Positions 23,694 to 36,116 of a stretch of 64,000 bases of DNA are shown here, one piece after another; the stretch's first letter is position 1, and every line of letters starts with the position of its first letter. The stretch is taken from contig MSJI02000894.1 of assembly GCA_001931905.2 (NCBI GenBank), positions 124,001 through 188,000 on the forward strand, read 5' to 3'. A model generated the notes under the pieces. It made no database searches. It saw nothing but the letters and a program-made list of their open reading frames with translations, and had not been told where the DNA came from. A program made the translations under genes and the position numbers. Source of the stretch: Cladosporium sp. IMV 00045. Taxonomy: Eukaryota; Ascomycota; Dothideomycetes; Cladosporiales; Cladosporiaceae.

Positions 23694-25254
23694 ATGTCCA
23701 ATTCAACCACCGAAGCCGATCAAGTCGAAAAGCAAACAAGCCTCCCGGCCACAGAATCCCACGAAGTCTCCAGCAACGCATCGTCAAAATGGCACCCCTC
23801 CGACGAGAAGAAGGCCCTTCTCAAAGTCGACCTGACCGTCCTCCCTCTCCTCTGCTTAGGCTTGCTTGTTTTCCAACTCGACCGTATGAACCTCGCAAGC
23901 GCCCTCACGGGAGGTCTGATGCAAGACATCAACATCGACCAGAGCACCATCAACCTGGGCAATCAGATGATGTTTCTTGGGATCGTCCTCCTGGAGATAC
24001 CATTCAATCTAATCTTGCAGAGAATTGGACCGCGGAAATGGATCGCTTCGCAGGTGCTTGTCTTCGGGCTTATTGCCACGCTGCAGGTGCTTATTGGAGA
24101 TCGGAAAGGGTTTCTGGTCGTGAGGAGCATCCTTGGACTTGCGGAAGCTGGGAATATCCCTGGCTCTATCTTCACTCTATCCACTTGGTATCAAAAGCGG
24201 GAGCTGAGCACTCGCGTCGCCATCTTTTTCTTCGGCATGTTCGGCGGCAATGCTTTGAGTCCTATCCTGGCATCCGGTGTCTTACTACTCGACGGCAAAC
24301 AGGGCCTGAAGGGCTGGCAATGGATCTTTCTACTAGAGGGTGCTTTTACCATGTTAGTCGGTATCCTGCTCCTTCTCCTCTTACCCGGCTCACCGACTGC
24401 GCCTCGTCCACTCCTCTCACGCGGTCTCATCACTTTCACCGAACAAGACCAATGCATCCTCCAAAATCGCCTTGCAATCGACTCGCCCGAGAAGGACAAC
24501 AACCCAACACCGTCAAAGTCCATCCCCTGGGCCCTCATCCGCAACACCATCCTCCACTACAAACGCTGGCCCTCCCTCCTCTCCACCTTCTGCGTCTTCT
24601 CCACCTGGACGCCCCTCATGACTTACACGCCCTCCATCTTCGTCGACCTCGGCTTCGAGCGCGTCGCCGCAAACGCCCTCGCCGCTGTGGGTGCTTCGCT
24701 CGCTTTGCTTGCTGTTTTCTTCTTCGCGCGTTTGAGCGATCGCACGAATCGGCGCGGTGGCTGCGTCATGGTCGCGCAGGTGTGTTATTTAGTTACGCTT
24801 GTTGTCGCTAGGTCGCTCCAGCCGGTTGTCGGTTGTTGGGGTCGTGTGGGCCTTTGGACCGCTGTAAATGCTGTTGCTGTGGGCTATCATCCGATTCACA
24901 ATACTTGTAAGTCTTGCCATGCTATACATCCATCCTTGGAGTTGAGGTGAGCAACCTGCTGACGTTCAACAAGGGCTCCAACTAAACTGCAACTCGCCCA
25001 ACGAGCGCAGTATCGCAATCGCCATGTGGGTCATGTTCGCCATCACGGGCAATATGGTCGGCACGCAGCTCTTCCAGGGCGGCGATGCTCCTAGGTACGA
25101 TTCCGGGTTGCTCTATATGATTTCCCTCGTGGCGGTTGGTATTGCTCTTGCTGCTTTGCAGGAGGCTGTGTATGTTGTTCATAATAGACGGGTGAGGGAA
25201 GGGAAGGGTAGGTTGATGAACGGGGAGGAGGATGTGAGGGTCTATGTGCCTTGA
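23694..25254 (+). CDS. MFS transporter, anion:cation symporter (allantoate/vitamin permease-like)
   Basis: Plasma-membrane transporter of 497 residues with about 12 helices. ATG at 23694. One intron, 24907-24973, joins ...YHPIHNT to WLQLNCN with a Trp codon split across it. Family marks: LDRMNLASAL in helix 1, LGLAEAGNIPGSIFTLSTWY in helix 4, GWQWIFLLEG, and the C-terminal block AIAMWVMFAITGNMVGTQLF seen in the Dal5/Tna1-type ACS family. The hydrophilic N-terminus has no signal peptide. The substrate is probably a small organic acid or vitamin. No cluster link is evident. Confidence 0.9.
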
Positions 25255-26201
25255 CGATGAAGAGCGTCTTTTGCGACTCACATTACGCTATGAGGGATGA
25301 GATCCTCTGTCCATCTTGGTGGAGGGCATAGGAGGCTCAAGGTTGTTTATTTCATGTCAATCTGGCTTCCCATACATCAATGCTGCTCCCGGGAGGAAAC
25401 ATCTTCCTCAGCCAATTCCGCCCAGATACGAGCAATTAGGCGAGTCAGGGAGCAGCAAATCCGAGTCAAGACCACACCCGTCTGGATATGAATTCACGCA
25501 CCCTCTACCTGGCATCCCTCAGTCCCCATGCTCCAGTCCGGGGGAGCAATCACACGTGGGTGCCCCATGGGTCCTCCTCTTCCGGGGTGCGTGAGGCTGC
25601 TTCACGGGCGGATGTTCATTCTTCCCAGGAAGACTTGCCCAGGCAAGCCTCCAAGCGCCATCTGTGGCAGAGAGCCTGGGCGACACATGGTAGATGTGCG
25701 AGAGCATGCAACCTTGTTGACTGATCTCCGAGGCATTGACTTGGCGAGGTGCTTGGCACCGGATCTGGTTGGCGATATCAATGGGTGGATTGGTATTGCG
25801 ATGTCGTGGGAGTGTCGCTGGGTTGAATAACTTCTATTTCCTGATGTTTGTGTTTTGTATTAGGACTTGAAAGGTCTAGAATTCATGAGAGAAGTCTATT
25901 CTCACATGGAAGAAGTGTCGAAGTCCGGAAATCCACAGCCACCTCCGCAACCAAGAAACAATCGCCTTCATTTCCTAACCGCGGAGGAGGCGTCGCCTAA
26001 CAACTTGGCATGGTGACCAGAGCGGGGGATGATTTTTGCATCGAGGGATGAGTCTTTCCCCGATGGTTTGGAGTTCTTCCTTCATCCTTAAAGAAATATG
26101 ATACATCTTCCGGAGCAACACTTGATGACTTGAACGATCGTCCAATCCCCCAGATCATCAACCCCATCTTTCCCCAGCATCCCCACAATCTTCACCAAAC
26201 C
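25255..26201. other. Intergenic region
   Basis: No supported gene in about 950 bases between the two transporter genes. Short frames around 25,500-25,830 have no recognisable domain. Confidence 0.5.
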
Positions 26202-27858
26202 ATGGGGTTCCTCGCCCCCAGAGATCTGTCGGCCAACCCGGCGCCCGTCGAGGTGTACAATTGGCGTGTCTACGCCCTCGCCATCTCCGCCGCCATGGGA
26301 AGCTCGATGTTCGGCTACGATTCTGCTTTCATCGGTGGCACCATGTCTTTGCCGGCTTTCCAGGCGAGATTTGGTCTCGAAGACGCTGATGCAGACCTCG
26401 CTGCTTTGAGGGCGAATATTGTCAGCACGTTTCAAGCAGGCTGTTTCTTCGGTGTCTTGGGTTGCTATCCTACGGTGGAACGTCTGGGCATGAAGTGGAC
26501 TTTGGTCCTTTGCGGTCTTATCTTCAATGTTGGCGCTATTATCCAGACTGCCTCTTCTGGACAGGTGGGCATGATCTACGCCGGTCGTGCTCTCACTGGT
26601 AAGTTTGGTTGCATCGGAGTCAATTGGAACAGCTCACTGATCCTTCTCAGGTCTCGGTGTCGGCGCATCTTCTCTCATCATCCCTGTCTACATCTCTGAA
26701 TCGTCACCTCCTGCTATTCGTGGAAGGCTTATCGGCATCTTCGAAATCCTACTACAATTCTCTCAGATCCCTGGCTTTTGGGTCAACTACGGCGTCAATC
26801 AGAATATCTCCGGCAGCAGTGACACACAGTGGCGCATCCCCTTTGGCATCCAACTCATTCCTGGCGCCTTGCTCATGATTCTTATGTCCTTCCAACCCGA
26901 GTCTCCTCGCTTCCTCGCCAAGAAGGGCAAATGGGAACGTGTGCGCAAGACGCTTTCATACATTCGCAAACTCCCCGAAGACCACGAATACATCGACTGG
27001 GAGATCGAAATCATCCGTGGCCAGCTTGAGAGTGAGATGTCCGGTGTCGGCCTCAGCTTCGTCGCAAAGGTCAAGGAGATCTTCAGCACAAACACCAGGA
27101 CTAGACTGCTGACCGGCATGGCTATGATGATGCTTCAGAACTTATCCGGCATCAACGCAATCAACTACTACAGCCCTGTCATTGTCGAATCGATCGGTTT
27201 CACCGGAACCGACACCGGTCTTCTCGCCACCGGCATCTTCGGAATCATCAAAGCCTCCGGCACAGCGGTCTTCGTCTTCTTCATCGTCGACCGTTTCGGC
27301 CGTCGTCCAGCCCTACTGGTCGGCTCAGCCGGCGCCATCTTCGCCATGTACTACCTCGGCGCCTACTCCAGCCTGTCCGACTCTTTCAACTCCGAACCGC
27401 CCCGCGACGCCGGCGCCTACGTCGCCATCATCATGATCTACGTCTTCGCCATCTTCTACTCCATCTCCTGGAACGGCATCCCCTGGATCTTCTGCGCTGA
27501 GGCTTTCCCCACCGCCGTGCGTCAAGTCTGCCTGGTCTTCACCACTTGCACGCAGTGGCTCGGCCAGTTCATCATCGCTTACTCCACTCCGTACATGATC
27601 GAGGACATCGAATATGGTGTCTTCCTCTTCTTCGGCACTTCCGTCGTGTGCGGCATGACTTTTGCTTACTTCTTCTTGCCGGAGACGAAGGGCGTGCAGT
27701 TGGAGGATATGGATATCATGTTCTCGGCTAAGGGGTTTGCGAGGCAGAAGCGTAAGACTTTGGATGCTGTTCTTGCTGAGCGTCGGGAGGAGGTCATTAC
27801 TACGAAGGCGGCGGTCGATGAGAAGAATGCGGCGGATGGTCGGGTTGAGAGCGTGTGA
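26202..27858 (+). CDS. MFS sugar/quinate-type transporter
   Basis: 534 residues, ATG at 26202, one intron 26599-26650. Sugar-porter signatures: helix 1 SMFGYDSAFIGGTM, the post-helix-6 PESPRFLAKKGK, QNLSGINAINYYSP in helix 7, DRFGRRPALLVG, and PETKGVQLEDMD at the end of helix 12. The overall length and the motif GVNWNS/GYDSAFIGGT resemble fungal quinate permease (QutD/Qa-y) relatives, but glucose or other sugar transport is equally possible. The C-terminal tail is charged and cytosolic. No linked quinate-catabolism genes are visible. Confidence 0.9.
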
Positions 27859-28673
27859 GACTTGGTGAATAGGTTTCGGAAGTTCACCCTCTCGTTCTGT
27901 TATTGCTTTGGCTTGGCCTGAATGAGCCATGCGTTTACCTAGTTTTGTGGGAGACGGAGGAGGCTGCAATGATTTGTATTGCTGGTGGGAGGTATTTGGT
28001 GTATATGATAATTTCTAGATTCAGCACTTTGTACAAATTGACCAAGGCAATCGACTCCGGTAGAGTCATCCAAGGGATTACTGAATGATTGTGAAGCGTT
28101 GTTGCGAGCATTCCCTGCGCCTCGTGCTCCTCCGTATCACTCAAGTAGAGCGGGAATCGAAGTCTTGAGCCGGAGTTATGTCTGAACCGACTCACCCTTC
28201 ATCTTGGTCGAAAGCCCCAATGCTGAGGATCTCGCGCACGATTGTGCGCGGAGGTCTACCTTCGGATTTCGAATCGAGGAAGTACGGAAATAGCTCCCGA
28301 AGATTGAAGCATAATGAAGTGTGGCGCTTCATAGGGTTAAGGTTGGGGTGGATGAGGTTGAACAATAATAGTTGCAGCGGTTGATGTAAGCCCGATTATC
28401 GCCATGTATTGCATTGGCCTGGACTAGATCTAGGAATGATCAATCAAAGCATGTTGAGGGGAATTGTGCGTGCATTGAGCCATTGATCGAGTAATTGTGA
28501 TCGGTTCGTCATTGTAATGATGTTTCGCTTCAGTCAATAGAGACTAGGCCACTCTCTCTCTCTCCCAATTTCTAACCTTGCGGTACTTATAATTGCATCC
28601 ATCAAATCTACAATTTACCGCACACTGACGTAAGCTATTGTAATATTCTCCGTCCATCTTGCCTTTTCTTAAT
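27859..28673. repeat. Intergenic region with a CT microsatellite
   Basis: A short (CT)n tract lies near 28,552-28,566. No gene supported. Confidence 0.5.
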
Positions 28674-29779
28674 TTATGTCGATGGTTTCATCTCGTTCCC
28701 ATATTTCGACCGGTAGGCGACGAGCTTCTCCAGCGTGACGTTTCGGCCTCCGCAAACGACAATCACAATCGCCTCTTCCGGGCTTAACTTCCTACCCAAA
28801 GCCGCCTCAAGCCTCCCATCGTAACACATGGCAATGTTGACTCCGCAGGAGAGCTCAGTGAGGATGTTCTCTTGATCGGCGAGCTGCCAGCAGCCCATGG
28901 CGGCAGCTGCGACGGAGAGGACAGCGTTCTTGACAGATCCGTCTTGTACACCGTTAATGGCCAGATTGAAGGTCTCTTCGCATACCTTCACGGCACCAAG
29001 ACTGGTGGCCTCTGATGTGATGCCAGGCAGCGTTGTGTGCTGACCATTCGCTATGGATTGGCCCAAGCTATCAGCACCAGCCGTCTCGGTCACCACAACA
29101 GTGGTCTTGCAATCCGGGCGGTCGCGCAGACCACGCACGACTCCATTGAAGAGCCCGCCTCCACCGCAAGAGCAGACGATGGCGCTTGGCTGGAGCTTCT
29201 CATCTTCGAAAGCCATGTCTTCGAATATCTCGTTCACGATCGTGGAATGGCCGTCCCAAATGAGTTCGTGATCGAAAGGCGGGACGTAGATCGGATCTTT
29301 GCCTTGGCGTCTGCCTTCTTCCATGACGGTCTCTCTGAGATAGGCGTCTGCATGCTTCCACGTCGCGCCGTGCACGATCACATCGTCTGCACCGAGACTC
29401 CGCACTTTCTGGATCATGTCCGCGTTGATGATGGACGGGACGACGACTGTGCATTTCTTTCCGACCCAATGGGCTGCTAAGACTGCTGCAAGGCCCGCAT
29501 TGCCACCGGAGCTGCAGTAGAAGTGAACTGCCTCCGGATTGTTGGCATTCGCAAAGGTCTGGGAGATATAATTGCCGACGCCGCGAGATTTGAATGATCC
29601 GCTTGGCTGCAGGTTGTCAAGCTTGAGGAAGACTCTGCTGTATGTGGATAAGTACTGGAGTTCAAGATGACTGGAGCTTTGTTGTATACTTACCAGCCTG
29701 CTGCTTTCGACAGGTTCACGGATTCTAGAGTCGGCGTTTGCCGCCAGGGCTTCTTCGTGGGTTTGGTTTGCGTGGACAT
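28674..29779 (-). CDS. L-serine/threonine dehydratase, PLP-dependent
   Basis: Fold-type II PLP enzyme of 349 residues that deaminates serine or threonine to a 2-keto acid. I set the start at the ATG at 29779: this frame gives PWRQTPTLESVNLSKAAGC, the expected N-terminal substrate-loop region. A 56-nt intron (29693-29638) then joins it to RVFLKLDNLQPSGSFKSRG. Reading straight through in the other frame would give no ATG and a wrong N-terminus. PLP Lys is K45 in SGSFKSRG; the phosphate loop is SSGGNAG; the cofactor-binding Gly loop is CSCGGGGLF. There is no C-terminal ACT regulatory domain, so it is the catabolic rather than the biosynthetic type. Confidence 0.9.
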
Positions 29780-30589
29780 CAGGCAGGGTAAATGGGTGAG
29801 TTATGGGCAATTGGTAATCATTATTGACAGGTAGGTGATGGATGAAGGACCTCGTGGCAATTCATCATTGCGATCGCAGGCCCACTTGGTGCGCCCTACG
29901 ACTTGTGCTGATCGAGCCAGTTCGGCCAGATGATTATCGACTTTCTTTCCAATTGAGTGGATCAGGCCTGTCTCGTCATGAAATACCATCGACTGATAGG
30001 ATCGATTCTACGTTATCTCCGAGAGCTTTCGAATCCTGAAATCTCGAGTCACGAGTTTTGCAGTTTGCCGTACAGAGTTGCTTTCGTCCACGATTCGCAA
30101 CAGTTACGTGTCAAGTCGGACTGACCAATCCTCCGATCCTTATCTGATCCTCTCCGTGCGAGCACATCATCACCAACGACCCGCTCTCAGCCGCACTATT
30201 CATGACACACAAAAAGCACCCCGACTGCTTGCAAAGACTGACATGACACCAAGAGCACTTCCAGGAAAACAGATGTTCGGAAAATATGATTTTTGCCATT
30301 TCAACCACTTCAAGATACATCTATGCCACTGGCAGATCTGAATGCTTCAATTCACCGCAGAGAGATGAGTAGATTTCTGTGCTATGGCACGTAGGAATGT
30401 ACAGCCTTGGGATAAACAAATTGTTCTCGGTGAGTCTGGTTATGCGTAATACAGTATTCTGTCTTACTAGTGCATCTCTATCGGACGACATGTGTTGAAC
30501 AAAGTCCTGACTCCCACTGCAATCCCAAGTTGCCTTCCCCTGTTTCTCCCATCGCTTCATACAGCCAAGAGGCCTCAAACTATACCTCT
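29780..30589. other. Intergenic region
   Basis: No gene supported between the dehydratase start and the stop of the secreted-protein gene. Confidence 0.5.
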
Positions 30590-31747
30590 TTAGCTGCCGG
30601 GGCTAGGGCATCCGATGCAACGAGAAGCATAGTATCCATCATCGATGGGAACGCAGAAAGAGCCTGCATCGCCACTGGGTTTGAAGTTGCCCTCGTAGCA
30701 ATCGTACAGGTGGAAGTATTCCACGATGCCACACCTGCCCTCACAGTTAACGTCAACCTGAATGCCCTTGGTATTCGTGTACGATGTGGACGTATCGACG
30801 GAGACGCCCGCAGATGCTGTCATGACTTCGAAGAACGATGCCTCCAGGCCCACGCTTGCGGTCACTCCGAAAGTGTAAGTCTCGGAATTCTGGGTGTTGA
30901 AGTTGCCGGTGCCCTGAATGATACCAGACACCTGCTCACTGCCGCCGTCCCTGGTGGTGCCGAAGTTGAATACGGTGACAGTGAAGTCGTCATCCTGTCG
31001 AACTGGTCAGTCGATACAGCTCTGGAGTCCCGAAAACAAAGCCTTGGAGACCTACATCGGGCAGCTGGCGCTTCTCCGCCGCACCATGAGTGCTCGCGAT
31101 CTTCTGGTTCTCGGCTTTGAAGTCATCGATGGACATGGTAGTCTCTGTGACTTCCGAGCCGCTTTGGATCGAGGCAATCCTGCTGCCAGGCTGTTGTTGC
31201 GGCAAAGGCGCAGTCAAGTACACCTCGACGAAGGGCGAGACATCCGGCACAAGAGACACGCCGGAAGGATCGCAGTCATCTGCAGCTTGCTCAGTCCATC
31301 CAGCGATCTGGTTGGCAGAATAGCAGACTTCGGCGTCTTCGGAGTTGCAAAATCCCTGGCGGCAGCCTCCACCTGGAGCCGTCCAGACCTGGCACTGGTG
31401 ACCACCAGCGCAGATGTTACCTGACCTTTGGTAGGTCTGGTCAATCAAAGTCCGGCCTGCCGAGTTAAGGCATTAGCTTGGCACGCTGTTAAACGATTGG
31501 GATCGGCCAAGGTGTCTCTTACATGCTCCAAAGTCCTCAGGAGCGATGGAAGAATCGCAGTACGAGGCGGCCGGGCTATACCATGTCAGTCCGTTGAAAG
31601 CGTGCCATTGAGCGAAGCGTCATACCATCGGTTGTCATCAAAGTTGAAACATGGGCTCTCACCACGCTGGCGAGCGAACAACATTGGCGAGGCCATTGAT
31701 GTTCCAGCCGCAAGAGCAAGGACCGTCAGAGACTTTGTGGGCGACAT
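30590..31747 (-). CDS. Predicted secreted protein with Cys-rich N-terminus and alternating-residue C-terminal domain
   Basis: Function not recognised; about 326 residues in four exons (31747-31626, 31575-31523, 31456-31056, 30994-30590), each junction GT-AG and frame-consistent. ATG at 31747 opens a signal peptide (MSPTKSLTVLALAAGTSMAS). The first half has Cys pairs (GRSGNIC-type, GGHQCQVW, GGGCRQGFCN). The second half has a long run of alternating Ser/Thr/Val (from ETYTFGVTASVGLEASFFEV to SVDTSTSYTNT), followed by a Cys-rich tail with EGRCGIVEYFHLYDCYEG. The alternating pattern suggests amphipathic beta hairpins, as in some fungal secreted and pore-forming-like folds, but I cannot assign a family. 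It could be a wall-associated or effector-like protein. Confidence 0.7.
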
Positions 31748-33444
31748 GTCGATTGAGCCGCGAGATGTGTTGACAAGAAAAAGGTTGCTTGGAGATGAAG
31801 ATGCTAATCCTGCTCGAGGGGGGCTGGACTGATGAGATGACAAGCTGCTGGACATCAATTTTCCTGGGTCTTTTATACCACGCCGTGCCGTCGAGCCTTT
31901 TCACCTTTGCCCCAAAGGAATTCCGCTTTCCCTCTGGATGACATCGTTGGTATAGCACGAAGGAATTAGTTCGAGTCGAAGAGCTCGTGAGATGCTCGTC
32001 CGTTCCACCTAGGCGAGGTGGGAAATGGCTCTCGTATCCACAATCTTGACTGACTAGGGATCTCGAGACCTCGAGAGTTCTTCCTTCTCGCCAAACGCAT
32101 ACCTCCTTCCGGACGCGACTGTCCATCATCGCATTTGGAGACAATGAATACGAGAAAGAGACAAGCATCAGGCCGTTTCATACGTCATATGCGCCAGAAC
32201 GTGCGCCTTGATTCCACATCGTTGGCCAACCTTCAGACTCCGCAGTGCCAGGAGAGTCTTGAGTCTAGCATGCCAAGTCGACAGTGGAAACATCGATGCA
32301 TGTCCGGCCTGGTCTCGATGATCGCAACAAGTGGTGCTTCCCCGATATTTTTGCTGTTGACCAGACTCATGATCCACATTGGTTAGAAATATCGGACGGG
32401 AATGTACAGAGACTGACGGTTCAAAGTCCCTACGGCAACAAAGTCTGAGTTGCAGCAACCATGATGATTGAGACACTCTCCAAGTTTAGGCCTTCAGACA
32501 AACGCTGCAGACTCCGTGGGCAGCCTATGAGCTTTCAGTAATCTTCTCGAGCCAAGGGGGTGTATGCATACCCTTGAGTTCACGAATCATCTCTTCGTTC
32601 ACGGGTTCTCCAAGGTCTACTGTATTCATTGACCCTTGGCGTCAGTGCAGCATGAAAGGGCAGAGAGGGTTGAGGAGGGCACATTCGCCGTCTTCCCAAA
32701 CGCGGATTGCCAAGCTTCCTTCGCAGTGAGTTGTGAGTTTCGGATGGAGCTGTGGAGTAGTAGAGCATGAGCTATGTTGGTGCAAGAGTCAGGTCGTCCT
32801 GAGGACTAAGAAAGTGGAAGCAAGCACCATCGTGTTGGAAGCACCTTGATGGTCAAGAAGGATCGAGGCTCTGTAACCCAACGCCGCGGAGCACTAAGCT
32901 CATCGCTGGGAATCGGCTCATTTCATTGGAACGATCGTATCCCGAGGCTCGTCGAAAGTCTTGAGTCGTAGCCGAAGTCAAGCCAAGATATTGTAGGTAA
33001 GGATTCCAAAAGCACGAAACTGAGCATAATTCAGCTAACCTGACGTCGCAGCATTGAGACCAGTGGGGCTTATTGAGCGGGCCATGCTCGGGCTTGGGGG
33101 TTTGGATGCGATTGTGATCCACTTTGACAACACACGTGGTTCAATCTCGTTTGCAGTGTTCTGGACACCTACCTGCCTGCATACTTCTGCCAAGGTAACG
33201 ACTACATGATCTAGCGATCCTTTGCTTCGCTCTGATATTTTGGTCCTGCTGCCTGTGATCAGGTCGACTAGTCCACGGAGCGTGTCGTCATGAATCTTGG
33301 CTGTGTTTTGACCTTGTAACCCACTGATTTTGCAGAAGACAGACAACCTTGATGGTAGGTCTCATCGATGGTCTTCTGGTAGAGTGGCTGCCTACAGGGT
33401 GACCTGCGCCAAACTGTGCATCGTTCCAAACGAGCGCAATCAAC
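31748..33444. other. Long gene-poor region
   Basis: About 1.7 kb without a supported gene. A minus-strand open frame at 33,035-33,346 has protein-like composition (a stretch with KIHDDTLRGLVDLITGS) but no ATG context, splice partners or family resemblance, so it is left uncalled. Confidence 0.4.
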
Positions 33445-34518
33445 ATGTCTTCCTCAACGTCAACACAACAGAATGCGCTTACCTCAAATGCAGACACGAG
33501 CACGAGACTCCTCGCTTCAGGCCCTTCACCTACACTTTCGATCGATTGCGACAGCTTTTCTGGGAGCCCTCTCCTTCCTTCTTCAGGGTCTTACGTATGC
33601 GGCACGAAGACCAATAACCGTTCCCTCATGACGACTTGCTGCAATGAGGCATCGGTTGAAGAGTATCTTGGATGTTTCATGCATTGTGAGATCGAGGACT
33701 TCACCTCCAGTCGAATGCGAGACTTTGTGTCCTGCCTTTCTACAGGCGGTAACTCCTCCGCTCGGAATAATGCCAGCGACTTTGACCCGGATGTCTTCTG
33801 CCAGGGACAACTGAACACCAGTGCCACGGCAACATCAGGTGTACCTCGAAGGCGCGGCAGTTCGGACCCATTGAGCCTCTTCATTTGTACTGTCGTGCTT
33901 GCTTTGATGCTTTGCACCGCAGTAGCAGCCGAGTGTATCGTGACAGTCGAAGATGGGTCGAGCCTCATTCGCCAGGGAGAAGCTCGCAGCATTGGCATAG
34001 GTGTCAGCTGCAGCGGATCGTCTTACTGTATCATTGACCAAACAGGCACTGACGAGATCGTCGCTGCCAATCGGACTCTTAGTGGAAACGATGCGTCCGA
34101 CAGTCAATATGAGGACTTCTTCAAGGTGCTCGGCGAATCGACTGATCCACCAAGACTCTTTGCGGCGACAAGTCTCATTCAAGTCCGAAGGTGGGCTGTC
34201 GGAGTTGCCGACGATAATGTGATCAACCATTCCTTCTGGGCTCCTTTTTTGGTGAGCTAGCTATCCTTTCAAAGCCAAACGTCGTTTTCCCTTATTGACG
34301 GTTGCATGTAGTATTGCGTTAATGCAACAGCAGACGGCTGTGCAAATGTCGAAGGCACGGTAGAAGCCTGTGGCCCTGTGTATCAGAGCGGAACAGGTCT
34401 GGATGACGACGCCAGAATCCAGGGAGTTTTCTTGCGAACTGTAAGACTGTTTGTCTCTATGCTTGCACGAGCTACTACTGATCTCATCTCACAGGCTAGC
34501 CCGGGGCCATTCTCATGA
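33445..34518 (+). CDS. Predicted surface protein with two Cys-containing domains around an internal hydrophobic segment
   Basis: Function not recognised; model of 319 residues from ATG 33445 with introns 34252-34311 and 34441-34494, both GT-AG and in phase 0. Residues about 30-100 form a Cys-rich domain (SGSYVCGT, TTCCNEASVEEYLGCFMHC). A Ser/Thr/Asn-rich stretch follows, then a hydrophobic segment LSLFICTVVLALMLCTAVAA at about residues 145-165. A second domain with its own Cys residues follows. No N-terminal signal peptide is present in this model, so an upstream exon may be missing. The middle hydrophobic segment resembles a GPI-attachment signal, so two genes or a fusion are possible. Confidence 0.5.
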
Positions 34519-34759
34519 GCAGCTGGGAAAGATTCGAGCTGTATTTCCTGGATATCACCAAAAGACAATACCTGCATCAATGGAATACCACCTCCAGATC
34601 ATGGTTTTTGAGTCCAAATCAAGGCAGCAAAGGCACCGGATCTCACATGATTACAATAAATCGTGCAAATGATTGTGTTTGAACAACATCTCTTTCCTGT
34701 ATTCAACGAGTGGTCTTATCTATATCGACTATATCCTGCTCAAGCGCTTCTCAGGATTC

Positions 34760-35578
34760 TCACTTTGGGCCAGTATTGAGTGGCAAGTATCCATGCATCC
34801 AGGGAAAGTAGTGCCTCAGAAGCCCGGTCACAATGCAGAGCGGTGTGCCTGACGGAAACTTTGCTGGGCCATTCGTACAGATGGTGCTGACACTTTTGCC
34901 ATCGTATGCACCATCTGGATTGTCCGCCGCTTCGATCATGGCGGCAGCCAAGTCAAGATAAGATGTAGGGCCTTCTTGCTCTTGTAGACTGAGAGCGTAG
35001 CCTCGCCTCTCATCGACCGATAATGCCCCGGGCTTCATGAAAATAGAAGTAAGCCAGTCGTCTTCTGATCGGAGCAGTGCCTCAGCTTCGATCAAATCCT
35101 TGTAGACGTATGATGCTGATCTTTGGAGGATCGGAAGTAGTAGCCATGGTACATGACGAGAGAACTGCTCGTCTACAGTTCCCGAAGAGAGAAGGACAAG
35201 CTTGGGCAGTCTGCCGAGATTTTGTCCCTTTTCGCCCATGGGCTTTTCTCGTATCTCACGAAGGGCTTCGATGACTGATGATGCTGTGTCTTGCGCTAAG
35301 CGGCACTCGGGGATGTTGTCGTTTGTTGAAACGCAGAGGAAGACTGCTCGACAATCTCGGACACACGACGTCATGAGATTCGCGTCTTGAATGTTGCCCT
35401 GGAAGATTTTGACCTGCTCTTTGTTTTCGAGCCCAGTAAACCGATTGAGAAGTTTGGATTTGCTGCGACAAAATGCGTGTATGCGAGTAGTTCGGTCTTG
35501 TTGTAGTAAGGTTTTCAAAACGGCAGAGCCGCAGTTCCCTGTTGCACCCAGGATAGCATAAGTGTTGTGCTGATCCAT
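34760..35578 (-). CDS. NmrA-like NAD(P)-binding protein (AvfA/MdpK-like), copy 1
   Basis: Single-exon, 272 residues. ATG at 35578 starts [20 protein letters not shown], a Rossmann dinucleotide-binding turn (GATGNCG). Later marks are [14 protein letters not shown] and a C-terminal HYFPWMHGY. This matches atypical NmrA-like SDRs such as AvfA/AflI of aflatoxin and MdpK of monodictyphenone clusters, which act on polyketide anthraquinone or xanthone intermediates. It is clearly paralogous to the gene at 53944-54720 (same GATGNCG turn, IPxCxxAQDTA, LDLAAxMIE and FPW motifs). It lies immediately beside the PKS gene and marks the left border of the cluster as I see it. Confidence 0.85.
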   Translation of the reverse strand: MDQHNTYAILGATGNCGSAVLKTLLQQDRTTRIHAFCRSKSKLLNRFTGLENKEQVKIFQGNIQDANLMTSCVRDCRAVFLCVSTNDNIPECRLAQDTASSVIEALREIREKPMGEKGQNLGRLPKLVLLSSGTVDEQFSRHVPWLLLPILQRSASYVYKDLIEAEALLRSEDDWLTSIFMKPGALSVDERRGYALSLQEQEGPTSYLDLAAAMIEAADNPDGAYDGKSVSTICTNGPAKFPSGTPLCIVTGLLRHYFPWMHGYLPLNTGPK

Positions 35579-36116
35579 GATGTGGTTGAAACAATTTCTG
35601 GCCTTCAGTCGCTCATGATGTGACTGGGAGAATGATTTTGAAGTAGCAAGATTTGGAGAAATGTAAAGAAACAAGTTGAGATCGGACATCGGGACATTTC
35701 CAGGAGGCAACAGAAGCCACCAGCCGACTGTCGGGGAGTTCTTGGTGGCGATATCGAAGCCTAAAAAGCTTATCGGGATCAACCTCAGCTAAATGAAGTC
35801 CGACTTGCAACAGAAGTCTTCCATTGGGACCCAGAGCGGACCCATAAATGATGACTATGAGGCTCACTGGAGTACCAGGTCTGCAGAAGTCCGATGTCGT
35901 CTATCATCAAGCACTCTCGGCGCATGGTAATGTTGTGATTAGGTGGCCTATGTGCAAGCAGCCAATTTGTTTTCGCTTTGTTGGTGGAGATGCAAGCACA
36001 TTCAAAAACGGTTGAACTTGATTTACAGTAGCGATCGATTGTTTTGTAAATTTCACGATGTAGTCATTCTAATGCTGTTGATGTTCCCGCAACTCCCTCC
36101 AGCGCATGCCTCTACT
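35579..36116. other. Intergenic region
   Basis: Promoter of the NmrA-like gene and 3' region of the PKS. Nothing else recognised. Confidence 0.5.

Noticed and set aside
23789..24811. A 340-residue frame overlapping the MFS transporter
   Set aside because: Different frame on the same strand with basic, low-complexity composition; the transporter frame carries the family motifs.
29638..29810. A TTG-started N-terminus of the serine dehydratase read through without an intron
   Set aside because: It has no ATG and no family-like N-terminus; the ATG at 29779 with a 56-nt intron gives the expected motif.
30470..31120. A plus-strand frame of 216 residues
   Set aside because: Antisense to the secreted-protein exons, which have signal peptide and consistent introns.
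33035..33346. Minus-strand frame with protein-like composition
   Set aside because: No ATG context, no splice partners and no recognised family; left as intergenic.
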